Shown here in pieces: positions 17,244-26,374 of a DNA stretch of 58,959 nucleotides. The position numbers were made by a program, and so were the translations under genes. Below the pieces are notes generated by a model. That model worked only from the letters and a program-made list of their open reading frames with translations. It ran no database searches and was not told the DNA's origin. The stretch is from positions 256,002 to 314,960 of the forward strand of contig VBOA01000011.1 of the NCBI GenBank assembly GCA_005877695.1, written 5' to 3'. Positions within the stretch are counted from its first letter, which is position 1; each line of letters opens with the position of its first letter. This stretch comes from Gammaproteobacteria bacterium (GTDB taxonomy: Bacteria > Pseudomonadota > Gammaproteobacteria > Diplorickettsiales > Diplorickettsiaceae).

Positions 17244-17274
17244 AAGTCGCAAAAAAAGAGTTTTTTTGCGACTT
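17244..17274 (+). repeat. Perfect 14-bp hairpin between divergent genes
   Basis: AAGTCGCAAAAAAA and TTTTTTTGCGACTT flank a 3-base loop (GAG). The structure sits upstream of both the MATE gene (start 17211, minus) and the coiled-coil gene (start 17379, plus), so it is not in a normal terminator position. It could insulate the two promoters or be a relic of a lost gene end. Confidence 0.6.
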
Positions 17275-17296
17275 TTAGTGTGAATTCTAAGATGTT

Positions 17297-17329
17297 ATTA
17301 ATTTTACTTTAAGTTTTCCTTGTTAAGAT
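17297..17329 (+). promoter_or_regulatory. PmrA-like box and -10 for the coiled-coil gene
   Basis: ATTAATTTT (17297-17305), AC, TTTAAGTTT (17308-17316) form an 11-bp-period direct repeat. Seven bases later is TAAGAT (17324-17329). The start codon is 49 bases further on. Confidence 0.6.
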
Positions 17330-17378
17330 ATGACCAAATGGATGTCTCAATAAGCTACCAATAAACGAGGAAAATGAT

Positions 17379-18866
17379 ATGCCTACTATTACAAATATTC
17401 AAAATAGAACCCATAAAATTTTAGATCGTTTTACCAAAGATATAGCTTCTATTAAAGTAAATAATGATTTTGAGCGTATTCATTTATACCGAGAAACAAA
17501 AAAACTTTTTAATACTCTAGAAAAACTTGATATCGAAGAATTTGCAAAGATTTTTATTGTGTATAATTTTACGAGTATGGATATTCAAGAGAACGAAAAA
17601 CATCAAGAAGTCTTGAATTATTTAATTACCTTGATTATTCAAAAATACTCAGAAACGGATTTGCTCCGTTACTTTTTGCCTGACTATCTATCCCAAAAAG
17701 AAACTCGACCCGAATCTTCCCATTCTTCATCAAGAATCAATTATTGGTTCCAGCTTATTGGTTATTGGTTACGTCAGCTACTTAATAAACCAATTTATGC
17801 GTTAAAAACAGAATATAATGAATTCGCTGACCCAATTAAATACATAAAAGCTTCTTTAACAACCAATACCCCCTATCTTGTTAATACGGTTGATAATACG
17901 TTTAAAAACCATTTAGCTATCTTGCGTGAAAAAATTCAAGAAAACTCTATTTTTCCGAAGCGAAGTAAAATAAGTCGAGTTAATTCCAGTACCGATCAAG
18001 CCTATCATCAGCAATTGCTGGCTCAAGAAAAAGAATTGGAGTCTATGGTAAAGACATTCAAAGAAAAAGAACAGGAATTCGTAAAAAGAGAAGATATACT
18101 TATAAGGTTAGATGAAGAAATTGAAGCGCGAAAAGAACTCGTAGCTCAAAATGAACATAAGAATGAAGAAATCTCAAAATTATTTCATGAAGAAAGAGCA
18201 GCCGTTAAAGAAGAGTTGGGATCATTACGTCAACAACAAGAATTGATAGTAAAAGAAAGAGCAGCTTTTAAAACTGAAAATGAAATGTTACAAGAAAAAA
18301 TTTCAGTTTTAGAAAGCCAACTTCTTGAAAAAGAAGCGAATATAGAAACATTTATAGAAAAAGAACAAGCGTTTGAGGAAAGATTAAGCATAATAACAGC
18401 TACTGTTGAAAAAAAATTACAGGGAAATGCAGTATTGATTCAACAGCAGGAGAAACTTTTAGAAAAAGAACAATTACTTCAGGAAAGGGTAAATGCATTA
18501 ACTACCAGCGAAAAAAATTTTCTAGAAAGAAGGGAACTCCTGATTCAAAATAGGCAGGAAATGGAAAAACAAAAAAAAGATTTAGAAAAGGAAATCGAAG
18601 CGTTAAAAGAGACCATTTCCAAGTTGAAAGAGAGTAAATCGACGGAAAAAATTTATATTAGGAAAATTGAGGATGAGAATTTTGAGTTATTAAAGGGGAT
18701 CCAGGAACTTGTAAATGATGTGGATGTTATTTCTTTAGCGAGTTCCGGTGTTTCATCAGGATCGACAGGCTCAGATCAATCCTTACAAGCATCATCTTCT
18801 GCTTTCTTTAAACCAGCAGCAAATAACCCAGATCTGCAGAACGAAACTATTACTCTTGTTAAGTAA
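17379..18866 (+). CDS. Long coiled-coil protein of 495 residues (effector candidate)
   Basis: The N-terminal 200 residues are helical with no recognised domain and begin MPTITNIQNRT, similar to MPAITTIQSAG of the giant protein at 36734. From about residue 205 to 440 the sequence is an uninterrupted heptad-rich coiled coil dominated by Glu, Lys, Gln and Leu (for example LLEKEQLLQERVNALTTSEK). A Ser/Gly-rich tail follows (SLASSGVSSGSTGSDQSLQ) and a polar end. There is no signal peptide. Coiled coils with a flexible Ser-rich C-terminus are common in Dot/Icm effectors, and the promoter carries a PmrA-like box; both are circumstantial. A strong bidirectional terminator follows. Confidence 0.75.
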   Translation: MPTITNIQNRTHKILDRFTKDIASIKVNNDFERIHLYRETKKLFNTLEKLDIEEFAKIFIVYNFTSMDIQENEKHQEVLNYLITLIIQKYSETDLLRYFLPDYLSQKETRPESSHSSSRINYWFQLIGYWLRQLLNKPIYALKTEYNEFADPIKYIKASLTTNTPYLVNTVDNTFKNHLAILREKIQENSIFPKRSKISRVNSSTDQAYHQQLLAQEKELESMVKTFKEKEQEFVKREDILIRLDEEIEARKELVAQNEHKNEEISKLFHEERAAVKEELGSLRQQQELIVKERAAFKTENEMLQEKISVLESQLLEKEANIETFIEKEQAFEERLSIITATVEKKLQGNAVLIQQQEKLLEKEQLLQERVNALTTSEKNFLERRELLIQNRQEMEKQKKDLEKEIEALKETISKLKESKSTEKIYIRKIEDENFELLKGIQELVNDVDVISLASSGVSSGSTGSDQSLQASSSAFFKPAANNPDLQNETITLVK

Positions 18867-18875
18867 CCCGTCAAT

Positions 18876-18910
18876 GAATACATCCAATAATGTTATTATT
18901 GGATGTATTC
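18876..18910. terminator. Bidirectional intrinsic terminator
   Basis: GAATACATCCAATAA and TTATTGGATGTATTC form a perfect 15-bp stem with a 5-base loop, followed by CTTTATTC. It separates the convergent coiled-coil gene and lgt. Confidence 0.75.
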
Positions 18911-18931
18911 CTTTATTCAAAACCCAAAGCA

Positions 18932-19720
18932 TTAATGCTTAAGTTGGTTGTTATGTATTTTGTACAACAAAAATAGTCCAAAAAAGATCATTGGAATAGA
19001 AAGTAATTGACCCATGGTTAACCAATTCCAAGCGAGGAAACCTAACTGCGGATCCGGTTGGCGGAAAAATTCTAATCCAAAACGGAAGATACCATACAGA
19101 ATAGCAAACCAAGCCGAAACAGCCATACGTGGTCTTTTTTTACTCGAATAAACCCAGAGGATAATGAAGAGTACAACGCCTTCAAAAAAGAATTCATAAA
19201 GTTGTGAGGGATGTCTTGGTAAATTTCCGGCGTGTGGAAACACCATCGCCCAAGGAACATCGGTGATACGTCCCCATAATTCGCCATTAATAAAATTACC
19301 AATCCGACCGGCACCTAAACCAATCGGGACGAAAGGTGCAGCAAAATCGGTAATATCAAAAAAGTGTTTTCCGGTTTTTCGACTAAATAAATAGAACGCG
19401 ATTAAAACGCCTAATAGCCCGCCATGAAATGACATACCACCCTGCCAAACTTGAAAAATAATCCAAGGATGACTTAAGAAGTTGCCTAAATCATAGAACA
19501 ACATGTAACCAACGCGGCCACCTAAAATAACGCCGAGTGCCGTGTAAAAGAGTAGATCGCTGACTTCATCGATGGTCCAGCCGCTATTCGGTTTTTTAAC
19601 GCGATAAATAGCCAGTAACCATGCACCTATAAATCCAACTGCGTACATAAGACCATACCAATGAACCTTGAGGGGTCCTAGGTTAAATGCAATCGGGTTC
19701 ATCGAAGGGTAGATCAACAT
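18932..19720 (-). CDS. lgt: Prolipoprotein diacylglyceryl transferase
   Basis: Transfers diacylglycerol from phosphatidylglycerol to the lipobox cysteine of prolipoproteins in the inner membrane. The 262-residue protein has seven predicted helices, the N-terminal [20 protein letters not shown] block, the [11 protein letters not shown] motif with its catalytic His, and the family signature [18 protein letters not shown]. It is separated by 3 bases from the upstream GT87 gene and closes an envelope gene cluster. Substrates in the window include rlpA and the small lipoprotein at 4272. Confidence 0.96.
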   Translation of the reverse strand: MLIYPSMNPIAFNLGPLKVHWYGLMYAVGFIGAWLLAIYRVKKPNSGWTIDEVSDLLFYTALGVILGGRVGYMLFYDLGNFLSHPWIIFQVWQGGMSFHGGLLGVLIAFYLFSRKTGKHFFDITDFAAPFVPIGLGAGRIGNFINGELWGRITDVPWAMVFPHAGNLPRHPSQLYEFFFEGVVLFIILWVYSSKKRPRMAVSAWFAILYGIFRFGLEFFRQPDPQLGFLAWNWLTMGQLLSIPMIFFGLFLLYKIHNNQLKH

Positions 19721-19723
19721 AGT

Positions 19724-21193
19724 TTATTCCTGATGATGAGCAACGAATGAGTACTGCTGACTATAATGTGTGCTGTGTAGTATCCAGTCAATAGTCGCTT
19801 TGCACATTCCTTGGTAAGAAGGTAAAAAAACCACGATACCGATTAATAATAACAGGCCTGGAGGTATTCTTTCAAAATGTAGACTCTTTGCACTGGGATT
19901 TTTGTTGGTATTAGCGGTTAAATGATAGCGTAACCAAAATAGTAAGCTCGTTAAACCAATTAGGACTAAAAAATAAAGTGAGGAGCCAAGAAATACCGCT
20001 AGAACATTACTTGCTTGAATTTGAATACTATCAAAATAATTGATGGGGATGTTACTAAAAAAAATGCAGATCATTAATATTATCGGCAAAGCAATAGGAT
20101 AAATCCCGGTTTTTGACCATTGCCATAAAATTAAGAATGGAATACTCAATAAAGGAAAATAATACAGCCAACCTAAAGGAGAGAGTAATAACATAGCGGT
20201 GATGATGACTGAGAAATCAATATCTATTTTTTGTTGCGCTGGGATATCTAGGCTTGGTCGCAAAAACTGTATAATCGCAACAAAAAAAATCCCTGCTAGT
20301 AAGGGATAAAGGTAGGTAATTAGACCGGGAATGGGTAGCAATGCAACATTACTCTCATTGCCACCCACTAAGCGTAATAAAAAACCATAAATCGAAACAT
20401 TCCAATTAGAAGCGGCCCATTTTATTTGTTGACAGGTATGATAATACGTAACATAGCTATCGAATCCCAAAAACAATCCTGCGATCAAGGCGCAGCTGAA
20501 AAGTGTCAGCAAAAATGCGCACAGACCGCGCCATTCTTTGCGCATCAGAAAGTAAAATAGAAATAAACCGATAAAAGGTTTTACGCTGCTGGCTAGCGCT
20601 AAACAAATTGCTGCACTAATGGTTTTTTCCTGACGAGCAGCCCGCCATCCGTACACCAATAAGGGCAGTAATAATAAACTAAGTTGGCCAAACTGTAGGT
20701 TTACGAAACTAGGGTAGTAGCTGAATAAGCCAATTAACAATAATAATGCATAGGCAAATGAAAAAGCGGGTCCATCCAATTTTTGTTGTAATAATAAAAT
20801 ACCGAATGCTCCCGCCAGCATCGAAAGTAAGGTCCATAATAATAAGGCCTGTGCGTAATTAAGATAGGCTAATGGAAAGCTAATCAGTGTAAAAAAAGGA
20901 GGATTCAGATTGCCACCTAATTTAAGGACTTTGGCGTGTTTCAATTGAACGTTACGGGGATGAGTGGCTGTGCGCAGTTTATTTTTTATAAAATAAATGG
21001 GTGTATAGATATTTTTTCCTTGAATAAACAGCTGTTGCGAATGATAAAATTTCCCATAATCACTATAGAGAATATTAGTTTTTCCTAAGGTTAGTGGATA
21101 AATAAAGTTAAGTAGTAATATGACTGCCAGTAGAATGACGCCACTGACTAAAAATAGACAATGATAGATTTTTTTAAAGGAGTAGAGTGTCAG
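19724..21193 (-). CDS. GT87-family (DUF2029) polyprenol-phosphate glycosyltransferase, apparent CTG start
   Basis: A polytopic inner-membrane protein of about 489 residues with the pattern of GT87 enzymes, which transfer sugars from polyprenyl-phosphate donors on the periplasmic face. The N-terminal helix and the loop SDYGKFYHSQQLFIQGKNIY, then LNPPFFTLISFPLAY and ASSVKPFIGLFLFYF, are typical. The frame is open up to a TAA just upstream of 21197, and the first ATG, GTG or TTG is a TTG at 20944 that would delete the whole N-terminal domain. A perfect AAGGAG lies 8 bases before a CTG at 21193-21191, which overlaps the rlpA stop codon (CTGA) as an ATGA would. I infer initiation at this CTG; the alternative is a start-codon mutation that has crippled the gene. 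Confidence 0.75.
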   Translation of the reverse strand: MTLYSFKKIYHCLFLVSGVILLAVILLLNFIYPLTLGKTNILYSDYGKFYHSQQLFIQGKNIYTPIYFIKNKLRTATHPRNVQLKHAKVLKLGGNLNPPFFTLISFPLAYLNYAQALLLWTLLSMLAGAFGILLLQQKLDGPAFSFAYALLLLIGLFSYYPSFVNLQFGQLSLLLLPLLVYGWRAARQEKTISAAICLALASSVKPFIGLFLFYFLMRKEWRGLCAFLLTLFSCALIAGLFLGFDSYVTYYHTCQQIKWAASNWNVSIYGFLLRLVGGNESNVALLPIPGLITYLYPLLAGIFFVAIIQFLRPSLDIPAQQKIDIDFSVIITAMLLLSPLGWLYYFPLLSIPFLILWQWSKTGIYPIALPIILMICIFFSNIPINYFDSIQIQASNVLAVFLGSSLYFLVLIGLTSLLFWLRYHLTANTNKNPSAKSLHFERIPPGLLLLIGIVVFLPSYQGMCKATIDWILHSTHYSQQYSFVAHHQE

Positions 21194-22059
21194 GCGTTAA
21201 ACTCCTTGTAATGACTTAATCCAGCCAGTTTAAGTTTATGGGTGAGCTGTTGTGAGCTTTTGTTATTGGGTAAAGGGCCAATGACGACCTGATAATAATT
21301 TCTTTTATGTATCGACATCGTTTTTACATTGACGGGCGAGCGAGTCCATTGTTTAACCATTAACGCAAGTTTTTGTGCAGATGTGCGTTGTTTAAACAAT
21401 CCCAATTGTATGTAAGGAACAGGTTTTTTGTGATAACCCTCATAGCTTTTTCGATGGATGGAGGTTTTATTGCTCGCTAAACGAATGTTTGGAGTAATGG
21501 CAACAATGGAGACGGGTGCGGTACCAGTACCGGTCATATTCAGTTTTTTTGCAGCGGCATAAGAAAGATCGATGAGACGATTTTTAACAAAAGGACCTCG
21601 ATCATTAACTTTTACAATAATTTTTTTTCCATTACGTAAATTGGTTACTTGTAAATAGGTAGGCAAGGGTAATGTTTTATGTGCTGCAGTCATTGCTGTG
21701 ACATTATAGGTTTCGCCATTTGAGGTTTTAAAATCATGAAATTTCATTCCATACCAGGAGGCGATACCTCGGTCATGATAGCCTCTAGCGCTTTTCATCA
21801 CATAATAACGACGTCCAAAAACCACATACGATTTTGGATTACCGCGTTTACTTAAAGGTTCTGCTTTAGGTACTGCATTAGGAATTCGATTCGCGTTTAT
21901 TCTAAAACAAGGTGCTTTATCTTGTCGCAGATGATAACGATAATTAGGACCAGACGGGGATGAGCAAGCGGCTAAATTCAGGATAAGTAAACCTAAAATA
22001 AATCCAGAAATAATTTTAAAAAATAAGCTTCCTTGCCCAGCATTATTTTTTATTGACAT
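21190..22059 (-). CDS. rlpA: RlpA-like septal lytic transglycosylase, lipoprotein
   Basis: An outer-membrane lipoprotein that cleaves glycan strands lacking stem peptides at the septum. The signal peptide ends in the lipobox LNLAAC (Cys at about residue 32). The double-psi beta-barrel is clear: GIASWYGMKFHDFKTSNGE, AMTAAHKTLPLPT and VKVNDRGPF with its catalytic Asp. A C-terminal SPOR domain (about residues 215-289, YIQLGLFKQRTSAQKLA) would bind denuded glycan. The start overlaps mltB by 17 bases and the stop overlaps the GT87 start, which indicates a tightly coupled operon. Confidence 0.95.
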   Translation of the reverse strand: MSIKNNAGQGSLFFKIISGFILGLLILNLAACSSPSGPNYRYHLRQDKAPCFRINANRIPNAVPKAEPLSKRGNPKSYVVFGRRYYVMKSARGYHDRGIASWYGMKFHDFKTSNGETYNVTAMTAAHKTLPLPTYLQVTNLRNGKKIIVKVNDRGPFVKNRLIDLSYAAAKKLNMTGTGTAPVSIVAITPNIRLASNKTSIHRKSYEGYHKKPVPYIQLGLFKQRTSAQKLALMVKQWTRSPVNVKTMSIHKRNYYQVVIGPLPNNKSSQQLTHKLKLAGLSHYKEFNA

Positions 22060-23059
22060 GCGATTGATGCTCTTGTTGATGGAGTTGATGGATTAATTCA
22101 CTTAATTGAAAAACAGCCATGGCATAAAGTGAGCTGGAATTATAATGTTTAATGGTTTGGAAGTCATTAAATCCTAACCAGTACTCATTACCGTGTTTAA
22201 GCGGGAGTACAATCAAAAAGGTTTTCAGTTGTGAAGATAGCTTTTTTTTCGGATAAATGTGGTATTTGGCAAAATCTTTTACAGTGAAATTCTCTTGTGA
22301 TTTAGGTAGCTTGAGTAAAGCCTGTGCTGAAAAACGTGCAGGGACAGCGATAGGATTCGTTTTGATCCAACCAAAGGATTTTAGATAATTAGCAATACTA
22401 AAAATCGCATCGTCGGAATTATTAATCAGATCACTGTAGCCTTTATGGGTTGCATCTACTGAAAGATGACGATAATTGCTAGGCATAAATTGTACTTTTC
22501 CGATAGCTCCGGCGTAAGAACCTTTAGTGACTTTCGGATTTATTGCGGGATTTTCACGACTGAGTAGTAAGAATTGTTCTAATTCATGCTTAAAAAAATC
22601 TGATCGTCGCGAATGATTGAAACTTAAGGTGCTTAAAGAATCAATGACGCGATATTTACCGGTGATCTCTCCATAACGGGTTTCAACACCTAAAATAGCC
22701 ACGATAATTGAAGCGGGAACGCCATAGTTTTTTTCAGCAGCAGCTAATGTTTTAGCATGCATATCCCAAAATTTTACACCCATTTGTGCTCTTTTGGTGG
22801 TAACAAAAATCGGTCGATATTCTGACCAAGTTAAACGTTCTTTAGGTGTAATAAAGGAACTAATAATCGAACGGTTAGATTTGACAGTATTGAAAAGTTG
22901 TTGGAGTTGTTTACGATCAAAATGATATTTTTCTACCATTTTATCAATAAATACCCGTACTTCGGGTTTATTAGCATAGGCAGTACACGAAGTCAGACAC
23001 AGTAAAATTAACAATAACAATGCGGTGAAGCTACCTGCTAAAGTTTTTTTCTTCATCAT
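22043..23059 (-). CDS. mltB: Membrane-bound lytic murein transglycosylase B
   Basis: Cleaves the MurNAc-GlcNAc bond with formation of 1,6-anhydroMurNAc. The 338-residue product has an N-terminal signal ending near SCTAYA, with Cys at about residue 25 in a lipobox-like LTSC. Family motifs are the catalytic Glu in AILGVETRYGEITG (about residue 126), STLSFNHSRRSDFF, and GSYAGAIGKVQFMPSNY. It lies between rodA and rlpA and belongs to the elongation/septation cell-wall cluster. Confidence 0.95.
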   Translation of the reverse strand: MMKKKTLAGSFTALLLLILLCLTSCTAYANKPEVRVFIDKMVEKYHFDRKQLQQLFNTVKSNRSIISSFITPKERLTWSEYRPIFVTTKRAQMGVKFWDMHAKTLAAAEKNYGVPASIIVAILGVETRYGEITGKYRVIDSLSTLSFNHSRRSDFFKHELEQFLLLSRENPAINPKVTKGSYAGAIGKVQFMPSNYRHLSVDATHKGYSDLINNSDDAIFSIANYLKSFGWIKTNPIAVPARFSAQALLKLPKSQENFTVKDFAKYHIYPKKKLSSQLKTFLIVLPLKHGNEYWLGFNDFQTIKHYNSSSLYAMAVFQLSELIHQLHQQEHQSHVNKK

Positions 23060-23069
23060 GTTGCTTTCC

Positions 23070-24191
23070 TTAGTTACCGACTAATTTTCTATGCGTTTGG
23101 ATAGACATTAGAATACCAAAACCTGCGATTAAAGTAATTAACGATGTGCCACCATAACTGATCAAAGGTAATGGTATCCCTACTACGGGTAATAATCCGC
23201 TCACCATCCCGATATTCACAAAAGCGGCGATAAAAAAACTCAAACTTAATCCTCCGCCCAACAGACGCGAATAAGTGTCTTGTGCTTTCATACTAATATA
23301 AAGGCCACGTGCAGCGATCCATAAATAAAGACTTAAAAGTACCAAACCACCCACAAGGCCAAATTCTTCACCACAGACTGCAAAGATAAAATCGGTGGTA
23401 TGTTCGGGTAGAAATTGTAAATGGGATTGTGTGCCATGTAACCAACCTTTACCAATAAGTCCGCCAGCACCAATAGCAATTTTGGATTGAATAATATGAT
23501 AACCTGCGCCCAGTGGATCTCTTTCTGGATTTAAAAAGGTTAATACTCGCAATTTTTGATATTCATGCATGAAATGCCAACCCAAAGGCGCGATAACCAA
23601 CATTAATAAGCCGCCGAGTAGTAACCAACGTCCACTTACACCGGCTAATAAAATAACGCTAAAACCAGAAGCAACTATTAATAAAGCGGTGCCTAAATCG
23701 GGTTGTTTTATAACTAATAGCGTTGGTACCGCTACTATAATTAATGCAATAAATAAATTGAACAATGAAGGTGGTAATGATTTGTCATGTAAATACCAGG
23801 CTAACATCATCGGAACGGATAATTTCATTAGTTCGGAAGGTTGAAATTTTAAGAGTCCCAGATTTAACCAACGTTGCGCGCCTTTACCAACCACTCCTAA
23901 AATTAAGACGGCGAGGAGTAACGTAAAACTAAAAATAAATATCCAGGGTGTCCATGAGCGATAAGTGGAAGGTGAGATTTGTGCAAGTATTAACATAACA
24001 CTAAAAGCAATCAGCATTCGCAATGCTTGTTTTCCAATGATGACTAAGCTTTGATTGCTTGCACTATAGAGTATAATTAAACCGATACCGACTAGGCTAA
24101 GCAAACCGATTAATAAAGGTTTATCTATTCGAAAAAATTGCGGTATTTTTTGTAATGAAAATCGTCGATGCGGTTTGCTAATCGCGAGCAT
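23070..24191 (-). CDS. rodA: SEDS-family peptidoglycan polymerase RodA
   Basis: The glycosyltransferase of the rod complex, which polymerises lipid II during lateral wall growth with a class B penicillin-binding protein. The 373-residue protein has about ten helices and the SEDS signatures: KQPDLGTALLIVASGF, the loop NPERDPLGAGYHIIQSKIAIG, QFLPEHTTDFIFAVCGEEFG and GIPLPLISYGGTSL. It is the first visible gene of the cluster rodA-mltB-rlpA-GT87-lgt. The gene for the partner PBP2 is not in this window. Confidence 0.95.
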   Translation of the reverse strand: MLAISKPHRRFSLQKIPQFFRIDKPLLIGLLSLVGIGLIILYSASNQSLVIIGKQALRMLIAFSVMLILAQISPSTYRSWTPWIFIFSFTLLLAVLILGVVGKGAQRWLNLGLLKFQPSELMKLSVPMMLAWYLHDKSLPPSLFNLFIALIIVAVPTLLVIKQPDLGTALLIVASGFSVILLAGVSGRWLLLGGLLMLVIAPLGWHFMHEYQKLRVLTFLNPERDPLGAGYHIIQSKIAIGAGGLIGKGWLHGTQSHLQFLPEHTTDFIFAVCGEEFGLVGGLVLLSLYLWIAARGLYISMKAQDTYSRLLGGGLSLSFFIAAFVNIGMVSGLLPVVGIPLPLISYGGTSLITLIAGFGILMSIQTHRKLVGN

Positions 24192-24319
24192 AATCCCAAC
24201 CTAGTAAAAGTAAGTAGCAGTAGTATAGAATAAAATCTTCTGACTTACGCTAAACTACTGATAAAAAGCTGAGTTCTTTATATATACTTGTAGCCTAGAT
24301 TTTTGGCAAGGCACTGTGG

Positions 24320-24347
24320 TTGCGTAATTACGCATTCGCTGTACAAT
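24320..24347 (+). promoter_or_regulatory. Promoter with overlapping palindrome
   Basis: TTGCGT (24320-24325) and TACAAT (24342-24347) are 16 bp apart. A perfect 14-bp palindrome, TGCGTAATTACGCA (24321-24334), covers the -35 and half of the spacer, an obvious place for a dimeric repressor. Confidence 0.5.
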
Positions 24348-24384
24348 ACCCAATTTTAAGAAAAGCTGCTTTTCATTGATAATT

Positions 24385-25377
24385 ATGCCTAAACTATCCT
24401 CTTTTATTGCAAAGATTGGACATTTTAAAAAACAGACAATCCGTTTAGCAATGGGGATTTTTATCTATTGGAATATTATTTCTCCTGTTTATGCATTAAC
24501 GTTTAGGTTACCTGAACACGGAGATGATATCGTTGGCCAGGTGCAATGGACACAAGCCTTACCCGGTGATACGTTCAATAAAATTGGTCGGCGTTATGAC
24601 ATGGGTTATTTTGAATTAGTAGAAGCCAATCCGATGTTGAGTCCGGAGCATTTGCAAGCAGGAAGCATTGTCGTTATTCCTAGCCGTTTTATTTTACCTC
24701 CTAAACGACATGGATTAATCATTAATTTAGCGGAATTACGCATTTATTACTTCCCCCATCGTCATGTGGTGATAACTTATCCAGTAGGAATCGGTCGAGA
24801 AGGTTGGGATACTCCTTTAGGACCTTCATGGATCGCTGAAAAAATGCGTAATCCTACTTGGGTAGTGCCAGAATCAATTCGCAAAGATCGTGCTAAAGAC
24901 GGCGTATATTTACCGGTAAAAGTTCCGCCAGGTCCGGATAATCCATTGGGTGGTTATGCGATGCGACTTAAACAGGCGACTTATTTGATCCATGGCACCA
25001 ATGATTCACAAGGTGTTGGTCGACGCAGTAGTGCGGGATGTATTCGATTATTTCCCGAAGATATTGAAAGTTTATTTGCTGAAGTGGCGCGTAAAGAAAA
25101 AGTCACCATCATCGACCTACCTTATAAATTTGGTTGGGAAAAGCATAGACTTTTTTTAGAGGCGCACGTACCATTACAAAAGCAGCCAGTTTTTAATCAT
25201 TTAATGATGGAAAAAATTATTCGAGCAAATACTGCAAAAGCTGCTAAAATTCAATGGCAATCTGTTGAGCGTATTAGTTTACGAGAAAATGGTATACCGC
25301 AAATGGTTGGATATCTCGAGACGTCTAAACCGCCAATGGCGTCACCTATTCATCGAAAAAACAAGAAATCGACTTGA
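24385..25377 (+). CDS. L,D-transpeptidase (YkuD/ErfK family) with LysM-like domain
   Basis: Forms 3-3 cross-links in peptidoglycan or attaches lipoproteins to it, in the periplasm. After a signal anchor (GIFIYWNIISPVYA) comes a LysM-like stretch (VQWTQALPGDTFNKIGRRYD to SIVVIPSRF) and then the YkuD domain with YLIHGTND and SSAGCIRLFPED; the nucleophile is C219. The E. coli ErfK/YbiS/YcfS type is the nearest layout. I use the ATG at 24385; a TTG three codons earlier is in frame but offers no better ribosome site. The C-terminus is longer and more basic than usual (HRKNKKST). Confidence 0.93.
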   Translation: MPKLSSFIAKIGHFKKQTIRLAMGIFIYWNIISPVYALTFRLPEHGDDIVGQVQWTQALPGDTFNKIGRRYDMGYFELVEANPMLSPEHLQAGSIVVIPSRFILPPKRHGLIINLAELRIYYFPHRHVVITYPVGIGREGWDTPLGPSWIAEKMRNPTWVVPESIRKDRAKDGVYLPVKVPPGPDNPLGGYAMRLKQATYLIHGTNDSQGVGRRSSAGCIRLFPEDIESLFAEVARKEKVTIIDLPYKFGWEKHRLFLEAHVPLQKQPVFNHLMMEKIIRANTAKAAKIQWQSVERISLRENGIPQMVGYLETSKPPMASPIHRKNKKST

Positions 25378-25438
25378 TTTTTATATACACCTCATCATTG
25401 GATGTTTGACTAGGCTTTTTATACGACAGTGAACCTCT

Positions 25439-26242
25439 ATGCGTTGCGTTTCTTTTTGTACAGCAGCTAATTATAAACTGAATCTACTTGCGGAATTTTT
25501 TCGTAGTAAACGCTATATTTCCAAAGTATTCCGAAATGTGCTGTATGTTACCAAACAAGATAAACCGATCGATCTTTTTTTCTTTAATCATGGTTGTTTT
25601 GTAACCTGGAATCTGCGTAAACAACAAGAGAAAAAAATAATTGAAGAAATTAAACCTTTTTCTATCGATCCGTTAGAAAAAATTGAAATGGATCGTTTCA
25701 TTTATTATCTGGGCAAAGAAACTCGGCTTTTCCCTCATCAGCGCTTTAACGTTGATGTGATTACGCTAGAAAGTGATGAATCCAATAATGTCCAAATCAA
25801 ACTTGCTATCTCTTATGGTTTAGCGCAATCTATAAAGCTTGAATCGTATGAAGAGTCTGTGAATAAAACAGTACTTGCGAATAGTCATTTTCCTAAAGAA
25901 TTAGCCCGTTTTGGGAAGATTTCGCTATCGCGTTCGGAAATTTCTAAACGTATTGGTGAAATTTTCTTGACACGTAGTTCGGTTAATCTGAGTAGTGAAT
26001 ATTTAGATGTCCCTGAGTATTTTTGGCGTTATTCAAACCTTGAATCTTATTATGAAATGACTGAAAAATTTTTAGATATCCCAAAAAGAGTCGCGGCTTT
26101 AAACCATAAACTGGATGTGGCGCATGAAATTTTAGAAATGTTAAATAGCCAGCTGCAACATCGTTATTCTAGTATCTTAGAATTTGTGATCATTTTATTA
26201 ATTTTTATCGAGATAGTCGTGCAAATTCTACAACATGTATAA
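25439..26242 (+). CDS. RMD1/YagE family protein (DUF155)
   Basis: A 267-residue protein that matches the DUF155 consensus from memory: FFNHGCFVTWNL, the core AISYGLAQSIKLESYE, the LARFGKISLSRSEISKRIGEIF segment, LDVPEYFWRYSNLESYYEM, LNHKLDVAHEILEMLN and a single C-terminal membrane helix (SILEFVIILLIFIEIVVQIL). In yeast Rmd1 and the mitochondrial relatives the family is linked to translation or meiotic division, but the bacterial role is unknown. The protein should be anchored with its bulk in the cytoplasm. It stands alone between the L,D-transpeptidase and the HU-like gene. Confidence 0.85.
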   Translation: MRCVSFCTAANYKLNLLAEFFRSKRYISKVFRNVLYVTKQDKPIDLFFFNHGCFVTWNLRKQQEKKIIEEIKPFSIDPLEKIEMDRFIYYLGKETRLFPHQRFNVDVITLESDESNNVQIKLAISYGLAQSIKLESYEESVNKTVLANSHFPKELARFGKISLSRSEISKRIGEIFLTRSSVNLSSEYLDVPEYFWRYSNLESYYEMTEKFLDIPKRVAALNHKLDVAHEILEMLNSQLQHRYSSILEFVIILLIFIEIVVQILQHV

Positions 26243-26374
26243 AGACACTTTCTTACCAATGAAAAATAAGCATAAAAAATTTATAACGACCTCTAGCAAA
26301 AAACTAGAAATATGCTATTTTATAGAATCCTAACCTTCTGTTTACTCCTTATATAATTTAGAGGAATATGAACC

